Assembly: GCF_030253575.1 (NCBI RefSeq)
Contig: NC_080562.1
Span: 28,183,852 to 28,247,851, forward strand
Reading direction: 5' to 3'
Source: Rhododendron vialii
Lineage: Eukaryota > Streptophyta > Magnoliopsida > Ericales > Ericaceae
DNA length: 64,000 nucleotides
Shown here: piece by piece, positions 1-11,775 of the stretch
Position numbering within the stretch: the first letter of the stretch is position 1
Layout: each line of letters opens with the position of its first letter
Translations under genes and position numbers: made by a program
Notes under the pieces: generated by a model
Seen by the model: only the letters and a program-made list of their open reading frames with translations
Databases searched by the model: none
What the model was told of the DNA's origin: nothing

Positions 1-1410
1 ACCATCGGTCATGTAACCTTTCCCTACATACATTCTAGCTTTAGTTAGAGTGACCCTATCTGCCTCAAAAACCAGACGGAAGCTGTGCTTGCTCAGCAGA
101 GAACCAGACACCAAATTCTTGCGAATATCTGGCACAAACAGCACATTATTCAGAGTCAACTCTTTTCCCGAAGTCATCTTCAGGACCACTTTCCCCTGCC
201 CCGCAACATCCGAGGTAGCTAAATTCCCCATAAACAGATTCTCACCGTTAGCATCTGGCTCGAAGGTAGTGAACAACATCCTGTCACAACAGATATGACG
301 TGTAGCCCCAGTGTCTACCCACCATTCCTGCGGGTTTGAACCAATCATGTTCACTTCAGATACCATAGCCGAGAGGTTGATATCGGCCACTACAGCCTCC
401 ACCTCAGCCAAGTGCGCCTGAGCGCGAGGGTTAAGCGGCTTCAAACACTCCGAAGCTCTGTGCCCGAACTTGTTGCAGTTGAAGCAAGTACCTTGAAACT
501 TCTCTTTCTGTTTCTTGGCAACACCACCTCTCGGTCCCAGATTGACACTTTTGTCCTTCTGTTTGCCAGCTTGCTTATCAGCCCGCTTGTCAGAGCGCTT
601 GTCAGAGCGCCTGTCATTCTGGTTTTTCCTCACACCGGAAGATTAACCATGCTCCATCATATTTTCCTTGGCCATGTAGGAGGCCTTTGCACTCCTATCC
701 ATACCCCGATTCTCCTCTTCAATACGGAGCTTAATGAAAAGAGCCTCCAACGTCATCTCCTTGTTCTTGAACATTAGATAGCTTTTGAACTCTTTCCATG
801 CTGGGGGTAGCTTGTGGATGACCGCAGCCACTTAGAATGCTTCACTCAGAATCATCCCTTCAGTCCTGATCTCATTGAGCAGGAGCTGCAGCTCTTGGAC
901 TTGGACTGCAACAGACTTGGAGTCCACCATCATGTAATCAAGGAACCTGCCCACAACGAACTTTTTGGACCCGGCACCCTCGATCTTGTATTTTCTGTCC
1001 AAAGATTCCCATAACTCCTTAGCCGACGGAGCCTCGCCATACATAGAATACAACAAATCATCTAGAGCATTCAGAATATAATTCTTGCACATATAGTCAT
1101 GCTCTTTCCATTTGGCCACATCAATCCGCTTCTGAGTGTCAGGATCTTACTCAGCAATAACAGGTGCCTCCTCGACAAGCCACTTTGCCAAGTTCAAGGT
1201 GGTGAGATAGAACAGCATCTTCTGTTGCCACCTTTTGAAGTCGACCCCAACAAATTTGCTCGGCCTCTCCATGTGAGACATTGGAACAGTGGGAATCCCA
1301 GGAATAGGAGCATGAGTTGGAAAAGCACCACCACCATTTCCATTGCCACTGACCCCACCAGTCTCTTTGTCTTTGCCAGTGACAGTTGTTTTCCCTTGCA
1401 CTGTTGTCAT
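1..1410 (-). pseudogene. copia D gag-protease, nonsense-riddled
   Basis: The ATG is at 1408-1410. One reading frame carries a UBN2-type copia gag (KRWQQKMLFYLTTLNLAKWL, then a stretch containing LWESLDRKY and KLPPAWKEFK), a CCHC knuckle ([14 protein letters not shown] at about 440-485) and a protease start with [11 protein letters not shown] (about 315-335). Stops in that frame lie at 1147-1149, 832-834 and 643-645. The frame is otherwise unbroken over about 1.4 kb, so the damage is point mutation rather than rearrangement. Pol lies beyond the window. Confidence 0.85.
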
Positions 1411-1544
1411 GTTTTTCCTGAAATTTGGAACAACAACACATAAGAGAACAAATCTCAATATCAAAATGACAAGCTATACATGTATAGATTAGGAATCTAT
1501 TAAACAAGCTAAGTCTAACATCCCCATAATACCATGTAATAAGG

Positions 1545-1680
1545 GGGTCCCAGGGGGCCGTGCCCCCTGGCGAGGGTCTTGGGGGCAGCGCCCCCGGGCG
1601 GGAGTCTGAGGGCTGGTCAGGTTGCGGGGGTCCAGGGGGTCGCGCCCCCTGGCGGGGGCTCGGGGGCAGCGCCCCCGAAA
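1545..1680. repeat. GC-rich imperfect tandem duplication inside the D LTR
   Basis: Two copies of a block rich in runs of G and C, with cores like CCCCCTGGCG and GGGGGCAGCGCCCCCG, occur at about 1545-1605 and 1630-1680. The blocks are self-complementary and could fold. The surrounding LTR is AT-rich, so this segment stands out in composition. Short unrelated-frame ORFs across it are not believable genes. Confidence 0.7.
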
Positions 1681-2644
1681 GGTAAACGGTATACACAATC
1701 TGCTACTAACAAGACTGTGGCCATCTGACTCCCCCTTCTGCTAAACAACATAATTTGGGTATTGGCTTATACCACATAGACCGTGTACCAAGGCTGAGTG
1801 AATCACGCCTACCACTGGCTTAATCACTTCAGGCAAGGCACACTAGGCCACATGCCACCTCTGGCCATGCCAAGTACCCAAATTGCATCTGCCAAGCAGA
1901 TCATCATAGTGAGATCAAGGCCAGGCGATGTCAAGGCATAAGCCAAGTAAATCACCCAGAGGCAATCCAAAAATTGATCCAAGGCCAAGCCGCGCACGAC
2001 TGCCTTAGGCCGTAGCCTTACTGTTTATCTCATCACCGAACAGTGGCCATGTCGCGCACGATAGGCCATGGCCGAAGCCAAACAGGTTTTGCAAATGATC
2101 TCTTTGAACATCGAGCAATCTGCCAGATTACTTCATAAATGCAGACACCAGTGGGGTTAATCCATCAAGGAAACTAATCTGTCACCAAACTGTTCTTGCA
2201 ACCCAAATGTTAGTCCCAAATAGAATATGTTTTCTGGAAATCCGATTGTCGATCAAAACGATCAAAGTCTGTTTTAAGCTTGTTATCCAAAAGTTTCAAT
2301 CGGGAATCCAGAATACAAATTCTATTGCATTTACACAAGAACTGAATTACAATATAATGAAATTACAAAACCGAAATGAGAACCGAAATACTGAATAAGG
2401 ATTTGTGAACCGAAACCCGTGTTGCACACGGTGTCCTTAAAATAGATTCACCGCCTACCGGAGGGTGTTGAGGTTACTCGGCGTCTGTCTCCCAGGATTG
2501 ATCCGGCTCGGACCACGAACGTCGGAACACCACCGAAGAACGTCTTGGCGAACTAACTCAGCGTCTGTCTCTCTCTCACACTATATCAGAAAATGCTAGT
2601 GAATTCTTGGGTGAATTGGTGTAGAACTATGCTGTGGAATGCTC

Positions 2645-2652
2645 CTTTTATA
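2645..2652 (-). promoter_or_regulatory. TATA box of copia D LTR
   Basis: The minus strand reads TATAAAAG within CCTATAAAAGGAGC. It is placed and oriented to drive the D element toward gag. Confidence 0.5.
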
Positions 2653-2804
2653 GGCAGAGCATGACCCTAATAATTCTGCCAGCCTTCAATACGTGGAGTA
2701 AATGAAAGAATGAATGGGGGAAAAACCCCCACAATGAATAGAGGTAACCCCCACCATGAATATGGGGAAGTAAAGGCCCCCCCAATCCATTCAAATTTCC
2801 AACA

Positions 2805-2871
2805 AGCCAGATTGCAAGCACAAGAGAGAAACAAGGTGCATGGAAAGGAAGAATGGCTTTAACACTGCCAT
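2805..2871 (-). pseudogene. P1: 5' stub of an LRR receptor-like kinase gene (signal peptide only)
   Basis: The ATG is at 2869-2871. The stub encodes [20 protein letters not shown] plus two residues, a secretory signal peptide nearly identical to that of G1 (39379 leftward). Homology to G1 stops exactly where the copia D LTR begins, so the exon was cut after about 22 codons. The LRR and kinase parts, if still present, lie left of the element and outside the window. The promoter side is intact in sequence and runs on as the duplicated flank. Confidence 0.8.
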
Positions 2872-5592
2872 GCCAAGGTGGTGATTGGAAATGTTAATGC
2901 TGCATGCGCTGCATGCCCATAACCATGCTTTAATAGGGTGTTGGTGTTCTAGTCAAGCATCTTTCTTGACCTTGGAAGACTTGTTTACCGGTTTAATCAA
3001 TTGTCCCAAATACGTTTTCAGACCGTACATTATTAGATAATTTACTTACATTATCATCCAGGTTGGAGTTTGTGGAAACAGCCTCTTTGCTCGCAGGGGT
3101 TGTCTCTCTGCTTCTTCTTTTTATTTTTTTATTTTTATGTGTAGTCAGATTATAGGTTTCTACTTATTTTCTACCGAAAGCTACATAAACTGAAATTCGG
3201 TGTTAGAAATTTATGATTATTTTTACCCCACAGTTTGCAAGCCCAACAATGGATTTCACGGCCTCGATCGCAAGCCATTTCTGATTGTTTCTGTCAGTTG
3301 ATCGTGTGGTCTTTACTCTCATCAATGACATTATCGAATAGCGATTTTACCTCTCTTCGTGTGCGAAAGTGCTGACTTTGAGAGGTCGAGAAGCCAAAAT
3401 CATTGCCCATGGATCGATGGTGCGTACTAGACTTTCTGTTTTTGTATTTCTTTTGTTTGGAATTTCAATAGTTCTTGCCAGTCTGTGTAGTAAGAGTGCA
3501 TTCCAATGGTTCTTCCCAATTCCCAATTGGACTTGGAATGTGGTCTGTACATGCTTATCGCAGATCATGCGATGCGGTATGTAGGAGGAAGCATTTGGTT
3601 ACAGTTGAGGGTAACACTAGAAGGAGGGGTAGATCATAATTGACATAAGAGGATTTGGTTGGGGTAGAGAGTGACACTAGGAGGGCTTAGGTGCTAAGAG
3701 TAAGAAAGTCAAGAATTCAACTCCTCTGAGGTGTTAATCTAACTATTCTAGCAATAGTAACTTTCGCCGAACAAAAAAGAGAGATTAACAGTACGAGAAG
3801 GGAGACATTAGAGGTGGTAATTCGAAGGGATCTAGGTTTTCTAAATATCATGAAACACAATGCCCTTTACAAAATTCAGTTAGAAAATGGATGCATAACC
3901 CAATTGATTGGGACTTACTTTGTTTGGTTTTGGAAAAAGAGTTTAAATTCTCTCCGTCGGCGGTGGAAACCATGGGGTTTTCCACCACTGCCATTGTGGG
4001 CCCACCGTGCATTTATTGTATTAATCTAAACCGTTCATTTTATAGGACTCACGGAATAGTATAACCCTACAAAAAATTAGCTTGATCAGAAATTAATATA
4101 TATATCCAAAAATAAATTTTCGTTTATCAAATGGAGGTTCATGGACAATCTGACTTTAAAATTAGACAATGACCGTCCATTTTATAAATCGAAATTCTAA
4201 TTTTGAAGCCTATAGAAGTCCAATCAAGTCTTTGTGATGCTAGTCAAAAGCAAAAATGGAAAAGTAATATTGGTAGCAGTTTTTTTTTTTTTACTTTCGG
4301 AAAGGGAATTAAAGCAATATTCATGATGCTATGTACTTATGTAGTAGTTAAATGTGAAAAGCAAGTTTGCGTTAAAAATATGTATGTGCAGCCAACGCGT
4401 TTATCAGGGACCACAACCTCGCGTCTATTCAGTCCTTATTGTCAGATTATCGTACTGGGTTAGTTCAAGCATGGGAGGCATCTAACACAACTATTTTTGT
4501 AGAGAACATTTTCAGTGCCGGGTGGGTACCATGTCACTGGCTGACGTGGTGCTCGAACGGGCACATCTGAGCCGTCCAAAAGTGTATTGTAGACTCAGTA
4601 AACTAAGAAGTCTATGAATTGATGACATTGTTTGCCCATTTACTTGTGTCTTTAGGTGGGTTTTGTTTCATTGTGATCTATGGAATGTACATGATTTGTT
4701 TACCACTCCACGTGCGAGTTGGAGTCGGGAGAGTGTACGTTGGAGCTTGCAATATTAATTAATTAGCAGCTCTCCAAAATTAATACATGAGCTTTTAGGT
4801 GACCTCTTTGCATATTGCTAATTGGTTTTGATTTCAATGCTTCGAAGACAAAACAAACCAAATTAAAAGAGAATATGCAAAATGAAATCAAGCTCATGCT
4901 ATGCCAGCTTATCATGAAGTTTTACCAAGGAAAGGTAGCACTGGGATATTTCCTTGTGATTTGATAATGGTTGCGATTCCCGCCTGTAAATGTCACATGA
5001 TTGAATAAAGTTAGGATAAAAAATGAACAAAAAAAAAAAAAAATGCATTTGGGAAGTTTGAATTGCAGTCACACCAAACGACTTGGGCTCACCCCATGTT
5101 GGTTCCCTCGTTGCCATTTTCCGATCCCCTCCAAGTGACCCCAAACCGTTTCCCATGGGAAACCACCCATTTAAAATTTACGCGTTGGAAGTTAGACTTA
5201 TTCCCTTATCCAATGACTGCATTTGAACTTTGAAGCATGGATTTTGGAAAAGTGTTCACGAAGAAAACAAGAGTAACAGGAACCATTTGAATTTACTTGT
5301 TGGAAGTTCCACTTCTTCCCTAATCCAGTAGCTGAATTTGTAATCATGGATTTGGGCAGTTGTTCATGAGTGAAAGGAGAGTGGCCGAACCTATTTGAAT
5401 TTTCTTCTGGAAGTTCGATTTCTTCCCTAATCTGGCGGCTGCGTTTGAACCATGCATTTGGGGAGTTGTTCTCTTAGGAAAAGGAGAGTAACTGGACACT
5501 TAAACAACAGTCAGCAAAAATCAAAACCACTCTACTTTGTACATTGATCTTCTCCGTTTAAGCTAACGCAAAGGCAGAGAAACTTTGTAAAT
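2872..5592. repeat. Flank copy 1, first part: duplicate of 39380-42125
   Basis: The sequence upstream of P1 aligns nearly base for base with that upstream of G1, for example around 3241/39781, 4860/41350 and 5400/41885, with small indels. No convincing coding sequence is present. The segment holds the middle of an Au-like SINE (3061-3098, GTGGAAACAGCCTCT) that has lost its 3' end here. It stops at 5592, where gypsy A is inserted, and resumes at 27749. Confidence 0.85.
5588..5592. repeat. Target-site duplication of gypsy A, left copy
   Basis: TAAAT immediately before the left LTR. The right copy is 27749-27753. Confidence 0.85.
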
Positions 5593-6171
5593 TGTAGGGG
5601 TTCGATTTGATGGGACCTTGACCTGAGTTAGTATTCCTCTTCCGTTGCTCCGTTCTCCTGCAACAAGTCACTAGGGCTGGAATAGCCCAGTGACCCTCCG
5701 ACGATCAAGTTAGATCTCAGAGGAGGATATAGATCTAGGGTTAGGGAAAGATGGCATACCTCTTTAGGTTAGAGTCCCTTTGTATTTATAGACCTAGGTT
5801 TGCTTGGCCTCCAAGCTAGCGCATGAAGGATACGCTCAGGTAACCGCCTCGGATGACATCACAGATGACGCACCGGATAAGGCGGTTATGAAGCACATGG
5901 CCAGACCTGACCTAGATGATCCTATCTGCCACGTATCGCTCTTGGTTCCCTCTTGGTCACCTCTTGTTATGCTACGTTCCTTCAAGAGACCTTAACGGAA
6001 TGCATGCTTCGGTAATTAACCGAAGCATTAACAGGAGGTTCGATACCGAGCGAGTAAATGGAAGGATATACGCTGTGGCCCGCCTGTGCAATCCTATAGA
6101 CCGTACCAATATGAGACCTCGGTCAACGATGGTCTGGCTAGGTTACCAAGGCCATAACCGAAGCCTCCACA
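5593..6171 (-). repeat. 3' LTR of gypsy A
   Basis: 579 bp, TG...CA. It is 11 bp longer than its partner because of a short repeat (CTTGGTTCCCT) near 5940-5955. Confidence 0.9.
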
Positions 6172-6185
6172 ATAGCCCCTTAACT
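6172..6185 (-). other. Polypurine tract of gypsy A
   Basis: The minus strand reads GAGTTAAGGGGCTAT directly before the 3' LTR, the expected plus-strand primer position. Confidence 0.6.
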
Positions 6186-6320
6186 CTCTGATGCGTCGGC
6201 TTTTTGCTTCAGGGGGTTAATCTTGTCCATGATCCATTATGCTTTTGGCTTTCAATACCCAAATCGCCGAAGAGAAAAACGACATCGGGGATTATCGGAA
6301 CGCCATTCCCAGCTTTCGAT

Positions 6321-6573
6321 GCCACGTGTCGATCATCGCCGAGGTACATGAGCCAACAGCTGTTCTGGCACGTGCAATACCAGTTGATTGGTATGGGCCG
6401 TCCTTTCGGTGACACGCGTCAAAAGCCCAATGGCTCGGTGATTCGGCGTTCTGACCTCGGTGAAGAACTTTTCGACCTTATCCGTCAGATGGTGCCACGT
6501 GTCAAAGATCCAATGGCTCGGCGCACGACGCTTCGTTTCCCGCGCGCCTCCTCAGATTGCCTGAGTATATAAG
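6321..6573 (+). promoter_or_regulatory. Candidate promoter of the antisense ORF of gypsy A
   Basis: A TATATAAG box at 6566-6573 lies about 490 bp before the ATG at 7064. Upstream are two exact GCCACGTGTC G-box/ABRE-like sites (6321-6330, 6494-6503), a further CACGTG (6369-6374) and an ACACGCGT variant (6412-6419). CACGTG cores are known bZIP/bHLH targets in plants. That they act here is inference. A 5'-UTR intron is possible (donor CAG|GTATGA near 6698, acceptor TTTGCTAG near 7053). Confidence 0.45.
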
Positions 6574-7063
6574 AGAGAAAGGAAAGAGAGGACGATAAAG
6601 CTCTCCCGATTTTGAACTCGAACCGCCGCCGCCGTCGCCTTCCGCTCTTTGATCGAGATTTTGAGCGTTTTAGACGCGGATCTTGACACGAAACCCAGGT
6701 ATGACGATCTTTAGCTGCTGGTTTTCATGTTTTAATCATTTTCTTCAAGTTTTCTTCCCTTTAATCCACATTTCTACATTTTGTGGTTGTACCGCCGTTC
6801 GCCGCTGGGTGTCTCCAGCGTTTTGTTCTTAGCTTTTCCGAGGTCTAAATTCAACCCGAGGGCCATATTCATCCCGAGGCCAATCTTCAACCCGAGACCA
6901 TAGATATAACCACTGGCCTCAGAGACCCCTCCCGGAGAAGCGTCCCCGGAAATCTACCGAGGAGCGATGACCATTCCGTCCCATTTGCTAGGTCATGTTG
7001 CTTTCCCTGGGCATATAGCTAACGGGCTTTTGCACACACATTTTTTTTGCTAGGTAGGGGCGG

Positions 7064-7859
7064 ATGGTTGTTGAAGTCTCCTCGGACAGTTCCAGCAGCT
7101 CTTCTTCTGCTAATCTTGAGGAGATCTTTGAGAAGTGTCGTGCCCAAGCTTTTTACCGAATTCCATTGGACGCCATTGAACCCTCGGACCCTCTTAGAGC
7201 TTCACGTCCTATCACAGCCTTCGTTCCTTGGGAGATGGAGATTCCCAGTACATCGGGCCATGGACCGGGCCCATTCGCCGATGCCCCTAAAGAGGTTCGG
7301 GGACGAAGGAGGCCGATGAGGCCGTGTCCCTATCTGAACCAGTATTTCAATGGGACCCCGGTTGCCTACGCCGAATTCAAAAGGGTTTACAGCATCCCTC
7401 CGGACGTAGAGGTTCGGCTGCTTCCTGACAACAACCCCAAGACCCTTCCTCACCGACCAGGGGAATTGATTTTTCCTTTGATGGCAATCGCTGAGAGAGG
7501 AGTTAGGTTCCCCCTTCATCAATTCGTCCGACGAGTACTCCGGACCCTTTCTCTTACCTCTTCCCAGCTCACGGTGAACTCTTACCGAATTATCACCAGC
7601 GTCATCGAGCTGAGGAGGCAGTTCAACTTGACCTTTGGGGTCGAAGAACTCTTCGGCGTGTATCTCGTGGGAGTCAACCGAGAGAGCAACCGATACTACC
7701 TCTCGTGCAGGACTGGATACGACACATTCCTTGTCGACCATCTCCCCGACTCCGAGGAGTGGGCGAACATTTATGTCTCGGTAACCGGAAATTTTATGTT
7801 CGGACCCGGGGAGAATGCAAATACCACTACCAGAGTTCAGTTTGGGACCGGGGCTCCTG
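7064..7859 (+). CDS. Antisense ORF of gypsy A, exon 1 (PF04195-like)
   Basis: Exon 1 encodes about 265 aa, opposite in sense to gag-pol. After a serine-rich start come motifs shared with the element B counterpart: YSIPPDVEVRLLP (B: YNIPENVGLELAP), RGVRFPLHQFVRRVL (B: GGVRFPLHPLLRQIL), and a middle part with SNRYYLSCRTGY (B: YNTYYFKVRRAE). This conserved block is typical of Tat-lineage antisense ORFs; the biochemical role is not known. A good donor (CCTG|GTTGGT) ends the exon at 7859. Joined to 21364 it keeps frame through the codon G|CT. The intron now holds a candidate LTR and all of element B. Confidence 0.75.
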
Positions 7860-7976
7860 GTTGGTAGAAATTACTCTTCGGTAGATGCTTTGAATGTTTT
7901 TGTGTAGAGACCCGTGATTTATTTTATTTTATTTTAGGCTGTATTTTTTTTTTTCTTCCTTTGTTAATGTACGGCC

Positions 7977-10219
7977 TGTTGAAATAGACGGTTCGGATAT
8001 TCGGTGTGACATGTTCATGGAAGGATATAAGGGTAATTGTGCGAGAGGTGCACGTGTATGTGTGTGGGGTGGGAGCATGGGATTACTCCCCATGCCAATA
8101 ATTTCCCCAGGAGACTACTTTCTCCCATTTCTCTTTTTCTCACTCTCTCGGCCAAACTCTCTCCTCCTCTCCTCCGAAACTCTCTCCTCCCTTCTCTCTT
8201 CGATTTCAACACCTTAGAGCGTGATTCTGGACGAAGTCCAAGAATTAAAATTGCTATACGGAGCACGGGCTTTCCGAATATCCAAGAAAAATCACGATCG
8301 GACCACGTGGGAGCTCGGTTGACTTAGTCAAAGGGTCGAGTTTTGCTCAAAACCCATGAGGTAGGGATTTTCTTACTCTTTTTATGCGTTTATACGGTGT
8401 TTATGTACCTAGATCGTATCCTGCTTCGTTGTTTAAGCATGTTCCTTCCATTTCCGAAAATCAGCAGAACAGGGCCTGTGTTTTTGGGGTTTTACGCCTT
8501 CTTAAGTTCAGATTTGAATTTTGGTTCCTTCGTATGAAATAGAGTATACTTAGAGCCTGTTCTAATGCCGCTCGAATCATACAAAACCGTTGAGAATTGA
8601 ATTGATGGTGATTTTTAGAAAACTGGTCTGCAATCTGTCTCGTGTTCTGGATTTCAGCCCACTTCGAATGGCCATAACTTCCTCGTCCGATGTCCGTTTC
8701 ATACAAACTTTATATTGATTCGAAGCTCTTGAAGTAAGCTTTCATTTGCCACTAAAATCGTCTTAACACTCTTAGTACACAGAAAGTTATGAACGTTTGA
8801 GTAGAGGTGTGTCAATCTGTCATGCTGCGTGACAGATTCGTGTAGCCTCGGAAAACCCCTGTTTAACAACCCTTGGAGTGCAGATTTGACAAGGGTTCCT
8901 TCGTGACTTTTAAGTTTCATTCAATCGCGCAACTATTGGGATCAGAATAACTCAAAAATATTAAGAACTCGATTTATAGTGATTTTTAGAAGATTGAACT
9001 AAAATCTGAAAATCTGGGCAGCTCACTGGGCTGCGTTTTTCATTGTTTGTTATGGTTAAATGACGCTATTGGTTATGGGTCCTTATGAGTTTTAAAGATT
9101 GGTAAGTTGGTGATCTTTTGGCGTTGGAATCATTGAAAAATATTGAGTATGGAATTTTTAACGAATTGTCGAACACTGACTGCTCGCTGGGACAGTTTTG
9201 GTCTGTTAGTTCTCGTTCGTCCGTTTTTTTTTTTGACTTTCGATCACTTCTAATCCATTTTAAGCATTGTTAAATCATTCCTAAGCTTGATTACTCAAGT
9301 TCTAATGATTCGTTGATCGTTTAGGTTTCTTCAAACTCTTTTGGCGCTCATTCCATGAGGTCTAAATATTAATATTAGCGGGTAGTATGTTGTAGAGTCG
9401 TTAGGAGGTTGGTACGATATTGTGATATATTAAGAGAAAAAGGCGCATACTCTTTTATCGGTCGATGTTATGTTATGATTGATCGTTTGGAATGCGTTGA
9501 AATGTGATTATCGATATGTGTTTAATCTATAAGTTGGTTTGATTGACGTGCTTTATTGCGTCATGAGATTATGAGAAGTATTTGTTCAAAGGATTGTGTG
9601 ATTGTTGGGATTCGAGTGAATGTAATTGAGAATTGGAATGAGGAAATGGATGCAACGCAAGGGTAGTAATGCAGAATGGTTGAGATTATGAGAAGTGTCG
9701 AAATGGTTGTGAACCTATTGTGAGTACGTTTGATTGATGTGATTTTAATAATGTTTCCACATGACATGTGAACAGTTAGGAATACTTACAAGTTGTTTGG
9801 AACTCTTTGGCCGTAGTTTCTCTTTCGTTGTGATAAACTTGTGTTTCTCATGTTCACTTATCGAATTCTTTCACTCTTTGTGCATACTTCATCGCATTTT
9901 CATATAACTTGAGTATAGATTTCTCTACTGGGCTAGTGTAGCTCAACCTATCATTTTCAGGTACACTACAGGAACACAGTCTTGGAGGGTGTGAAGTGCA
10001 TGCAGACATCACAGACTAAAGTTATTTTCTGAAGTACTTGTCTTTCATCATAAATTAAATTGCATTGTACTATTCTCTCTATTTTGGAATACTGTATCAA
10101 TTGACAGATTTGTAAGATTCAGAAACTGTATTGTAATTTGGGGTACCGTATGTACTATTGTGAGGATTCGTATTTAAAACGGTATTTTTATTTATGTTAA
10201 AAATCGAGGGCGTGACATT
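7977..10219 (+). repeat. Candidate solo LTR of a chromovirus (Tekay/Del-like) in the A intron
   Basis: A 2.2-kb non-coding block sits inside the intron of A's antisense ORF. It ends GAGGGCGTGACA, a form common at the 3' end of Tekay/Del LTRs, and contains the phrase GGCCATAACTTCCTCGTCCG (8669-8688), which looks like LTR sequence of such elements. The left end was set at TGTTGAAATAG but is uncertain, and I found no target-site duplication. It could also be native A intron sequence. ORFs here are short and unconvincing. Confidence 0.35.
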
Positions 10220-10227
10220 TTATTATG

Positions 10228-10232
10228 CCCTG
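10228..10232. repeat. Target-site duplication of gypsy B, left copy
   Basis: CCCTG, repeated at 21319-21323. Confidence 0.9.
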
Positions 10233-11204
10233 TGTAGGGGGATGAAAACAATTGGTACTTCGAATCAACTGGATCGCAACGGCTTATTCGTGCCTCTTCA
10301 CCGGAACCCTAGTTCGACGTCTGAACCCTAATCTGCAAAATAGACAGGGGGTGAGTGCACCTTTTCCTCTCGTGGCAAAGGCCCTCCGATGCCTTTGTTA
10401 GTATCACGTACTAGCAGTTAAACCCTAATTATCAGTAGGAAAGCAATAATAATGCAACGTATTGCGTACCTCTCACCTCTAGGTTTTCCTCATATTTATA
10501 GATTTATGGATGCTTGCTGTCCAAGCATCCTTATTGCCATAGGATTCCTAACTCGTATAGGAAACCCAGGATATCAAGGAGTCTCGTTTCCTTTATCAGT
10601 TTATGGAAAAGAGTCCTTTTAGGATTCTTTTCCTTTAAGAGCCGAACATCCCATACTCGTTGGGTATCTTTCTCAGATCCTATATTCTTGGGATCTTTAT
10701 CCCTATATGAGACATGACTATTCTGGAATCTTCCAGAGTATTCTCTCTGCTCCTACTCTCGATTGGAGTTCCATCTTTGTTCGGCCGTCTCATAGCCGAA
10801 CAGACGGCTTGGACCAGTTACCTCACATGTAACTGGTCCTTGAGCCCGTACAACCTTCCTGGACCATTGACTTCTCATGTCACTGGTCCATATTGCCGAA
10901 CACTTGTTTAGCATGATGACTGTCCTGTCTATATTCAAACTATGGTCCTACGTACCATTTATTCGGATATCGATTGCATTGCTTTCAACCCGTGATCACT
11001 CGTATCACGTGCTAGGTTCTTTACATCATCTGTTCGGCTGTATCATAACCGAACAGTCTATTTATAGCCATGACTTCTCATATCACTGGTCCATATCGCT
11101 GTTCACCGAACTACTCGGCGGTAAGTCTAGTCGTATTTACCACGTGTTCCTAGACATCACGTGTTCGATAACTAAATGTACCTGCTCGGGAATACCTCCC
11201 TACA
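10233..11204 (-). repeat. 3' LTR of gypsy B
   Basis: 972 bp, starts TGTAGGGGGATG and ends CCTCCCTACA. It contains many GCCGAACA/TGTTCGG and TGGTCCA motifs, and TTAGTATCACGTACTAG (10399-10415), which resembles the unit of the internal palindrome array. Confidence 0.95.
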
Positions 11205-11219
11205 ATTGCTCCCCAGCTT
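11205..11219 (-). other. Polypurine tract of gypsy B
   Basis: The minus strand reads AAGCTGGGGAGCAAT next to the 3' LTR. Confidence 0.65.
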
Positions 11220-11775
11220 CATATATTTACCACTGTTCGGGGGCAATATATGATGCTTAGAAACAGAATTCTATCTAGACCAAACTCTTTTGATCCCGTG
11301 CAGTAATAATTTCGATATCTTATTGATGCCTTTTGGCGCCTATGTCATTATACCATTTCGGGGTAAACGACTCCACGTGGCACGTTTCATATGCCTAGCA
11401 TTAACTTCGAACTGACGTTCTATGAAACGGCGTCAGAACGGTTTCTGCTTTCCGTTACTTTTTCCTGTAACGGCGTGAGAGGAGACGTTTCGTCTCCGTC
11501 TCTTACCCTTAAACCCCTGAAAGGGCTCTCTTTGGTTTTTCATCCAAAACATTCAAACTTTCAGTTTTTCTCCGTAAAGCTTTCCGCCATTGCCGCCGCC
11601 TGCAAACTCGATTGGATTCCAGGGAATCGTCACAATATTCTCGTAAGATTCTTGCTCTCATTCCCCTTCTTCTTCTTAGGTTTCTATCTGAGATCTCATT
11701 CTCAGATTTGGTGGGTCGTTTCTAGGGTTTCAATTCGTACCCATTTCCATCTTTTCTTCTTTTCTGAATATACTC

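Larger units (their letters stand above)
1..2804 (-). mobile_element. Ty1/copia retrotransposon D, 5' part (cut by window edge)
   Basis: The minus strand reads 5' LTR (2804 to 1535), primer-binding region, gag, zinc knuckle and the start of the aspartic protease, then runs off the window at base 1. The LTR has the expected TG...CA ends (plus strand TGTAAT at 1535, CCAACA ending at 2804). Just inside it, 1523-1534 is the complement of TGGTATTATGGG, a degenerate version of the initiator-Met primer site common in copia elements. The right border falls inside an LRR receptor kinase exon, shown by comparison with G1. The second LTR is outside the window, so the target-site duplication (expected to be AGCCA, 2805-2809) cannot be confirmed. 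Three in-frame stops mark the copy as inactive. Confidence 0.85.
1535..2804 (-). repeat. 5' LTR of copia D
   Basis: About 1270 bp bounded by TG and CA. On the minus strand a TATAAAAG box lies at 2645-2652, which would start transcription toward gag. The right half matches no other part of the window. The left part contains a very GC-rich duplicated block (1545-1680). Only one LTR is visible, so the length is inferred from the terminal dinucleotides, the primer site and the break in homology to the G1 flank at 2805. Confidence 0.7.

Noticed and set aside
1151..1698. Pro-rich ORFs across the GC-rich block of the D LTR
   Set aside because: They span LTR and primer site and overlap gag in another frame; compositional artefact.
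6204..6572. 122-aa plus-strand ORF next to the A LTR
   Set aside because: No recognisable motifs, not matched by element B, and overlaps the candidate promoter.
7202..7741. 179-aa minus-strand ORF opposite the antisense ORF of A
   Set aside because: It shadows the well-supported plus-strand exon and matches no gag-pol domain.
10514..11260. Short plus-strand ORFs of 65-127 aa in the LTRs of B, repeated at 20628-21350
   Set aside because: They lie inside LTR sequence, have no family resemblance, and recur only because the LTRs are copies.
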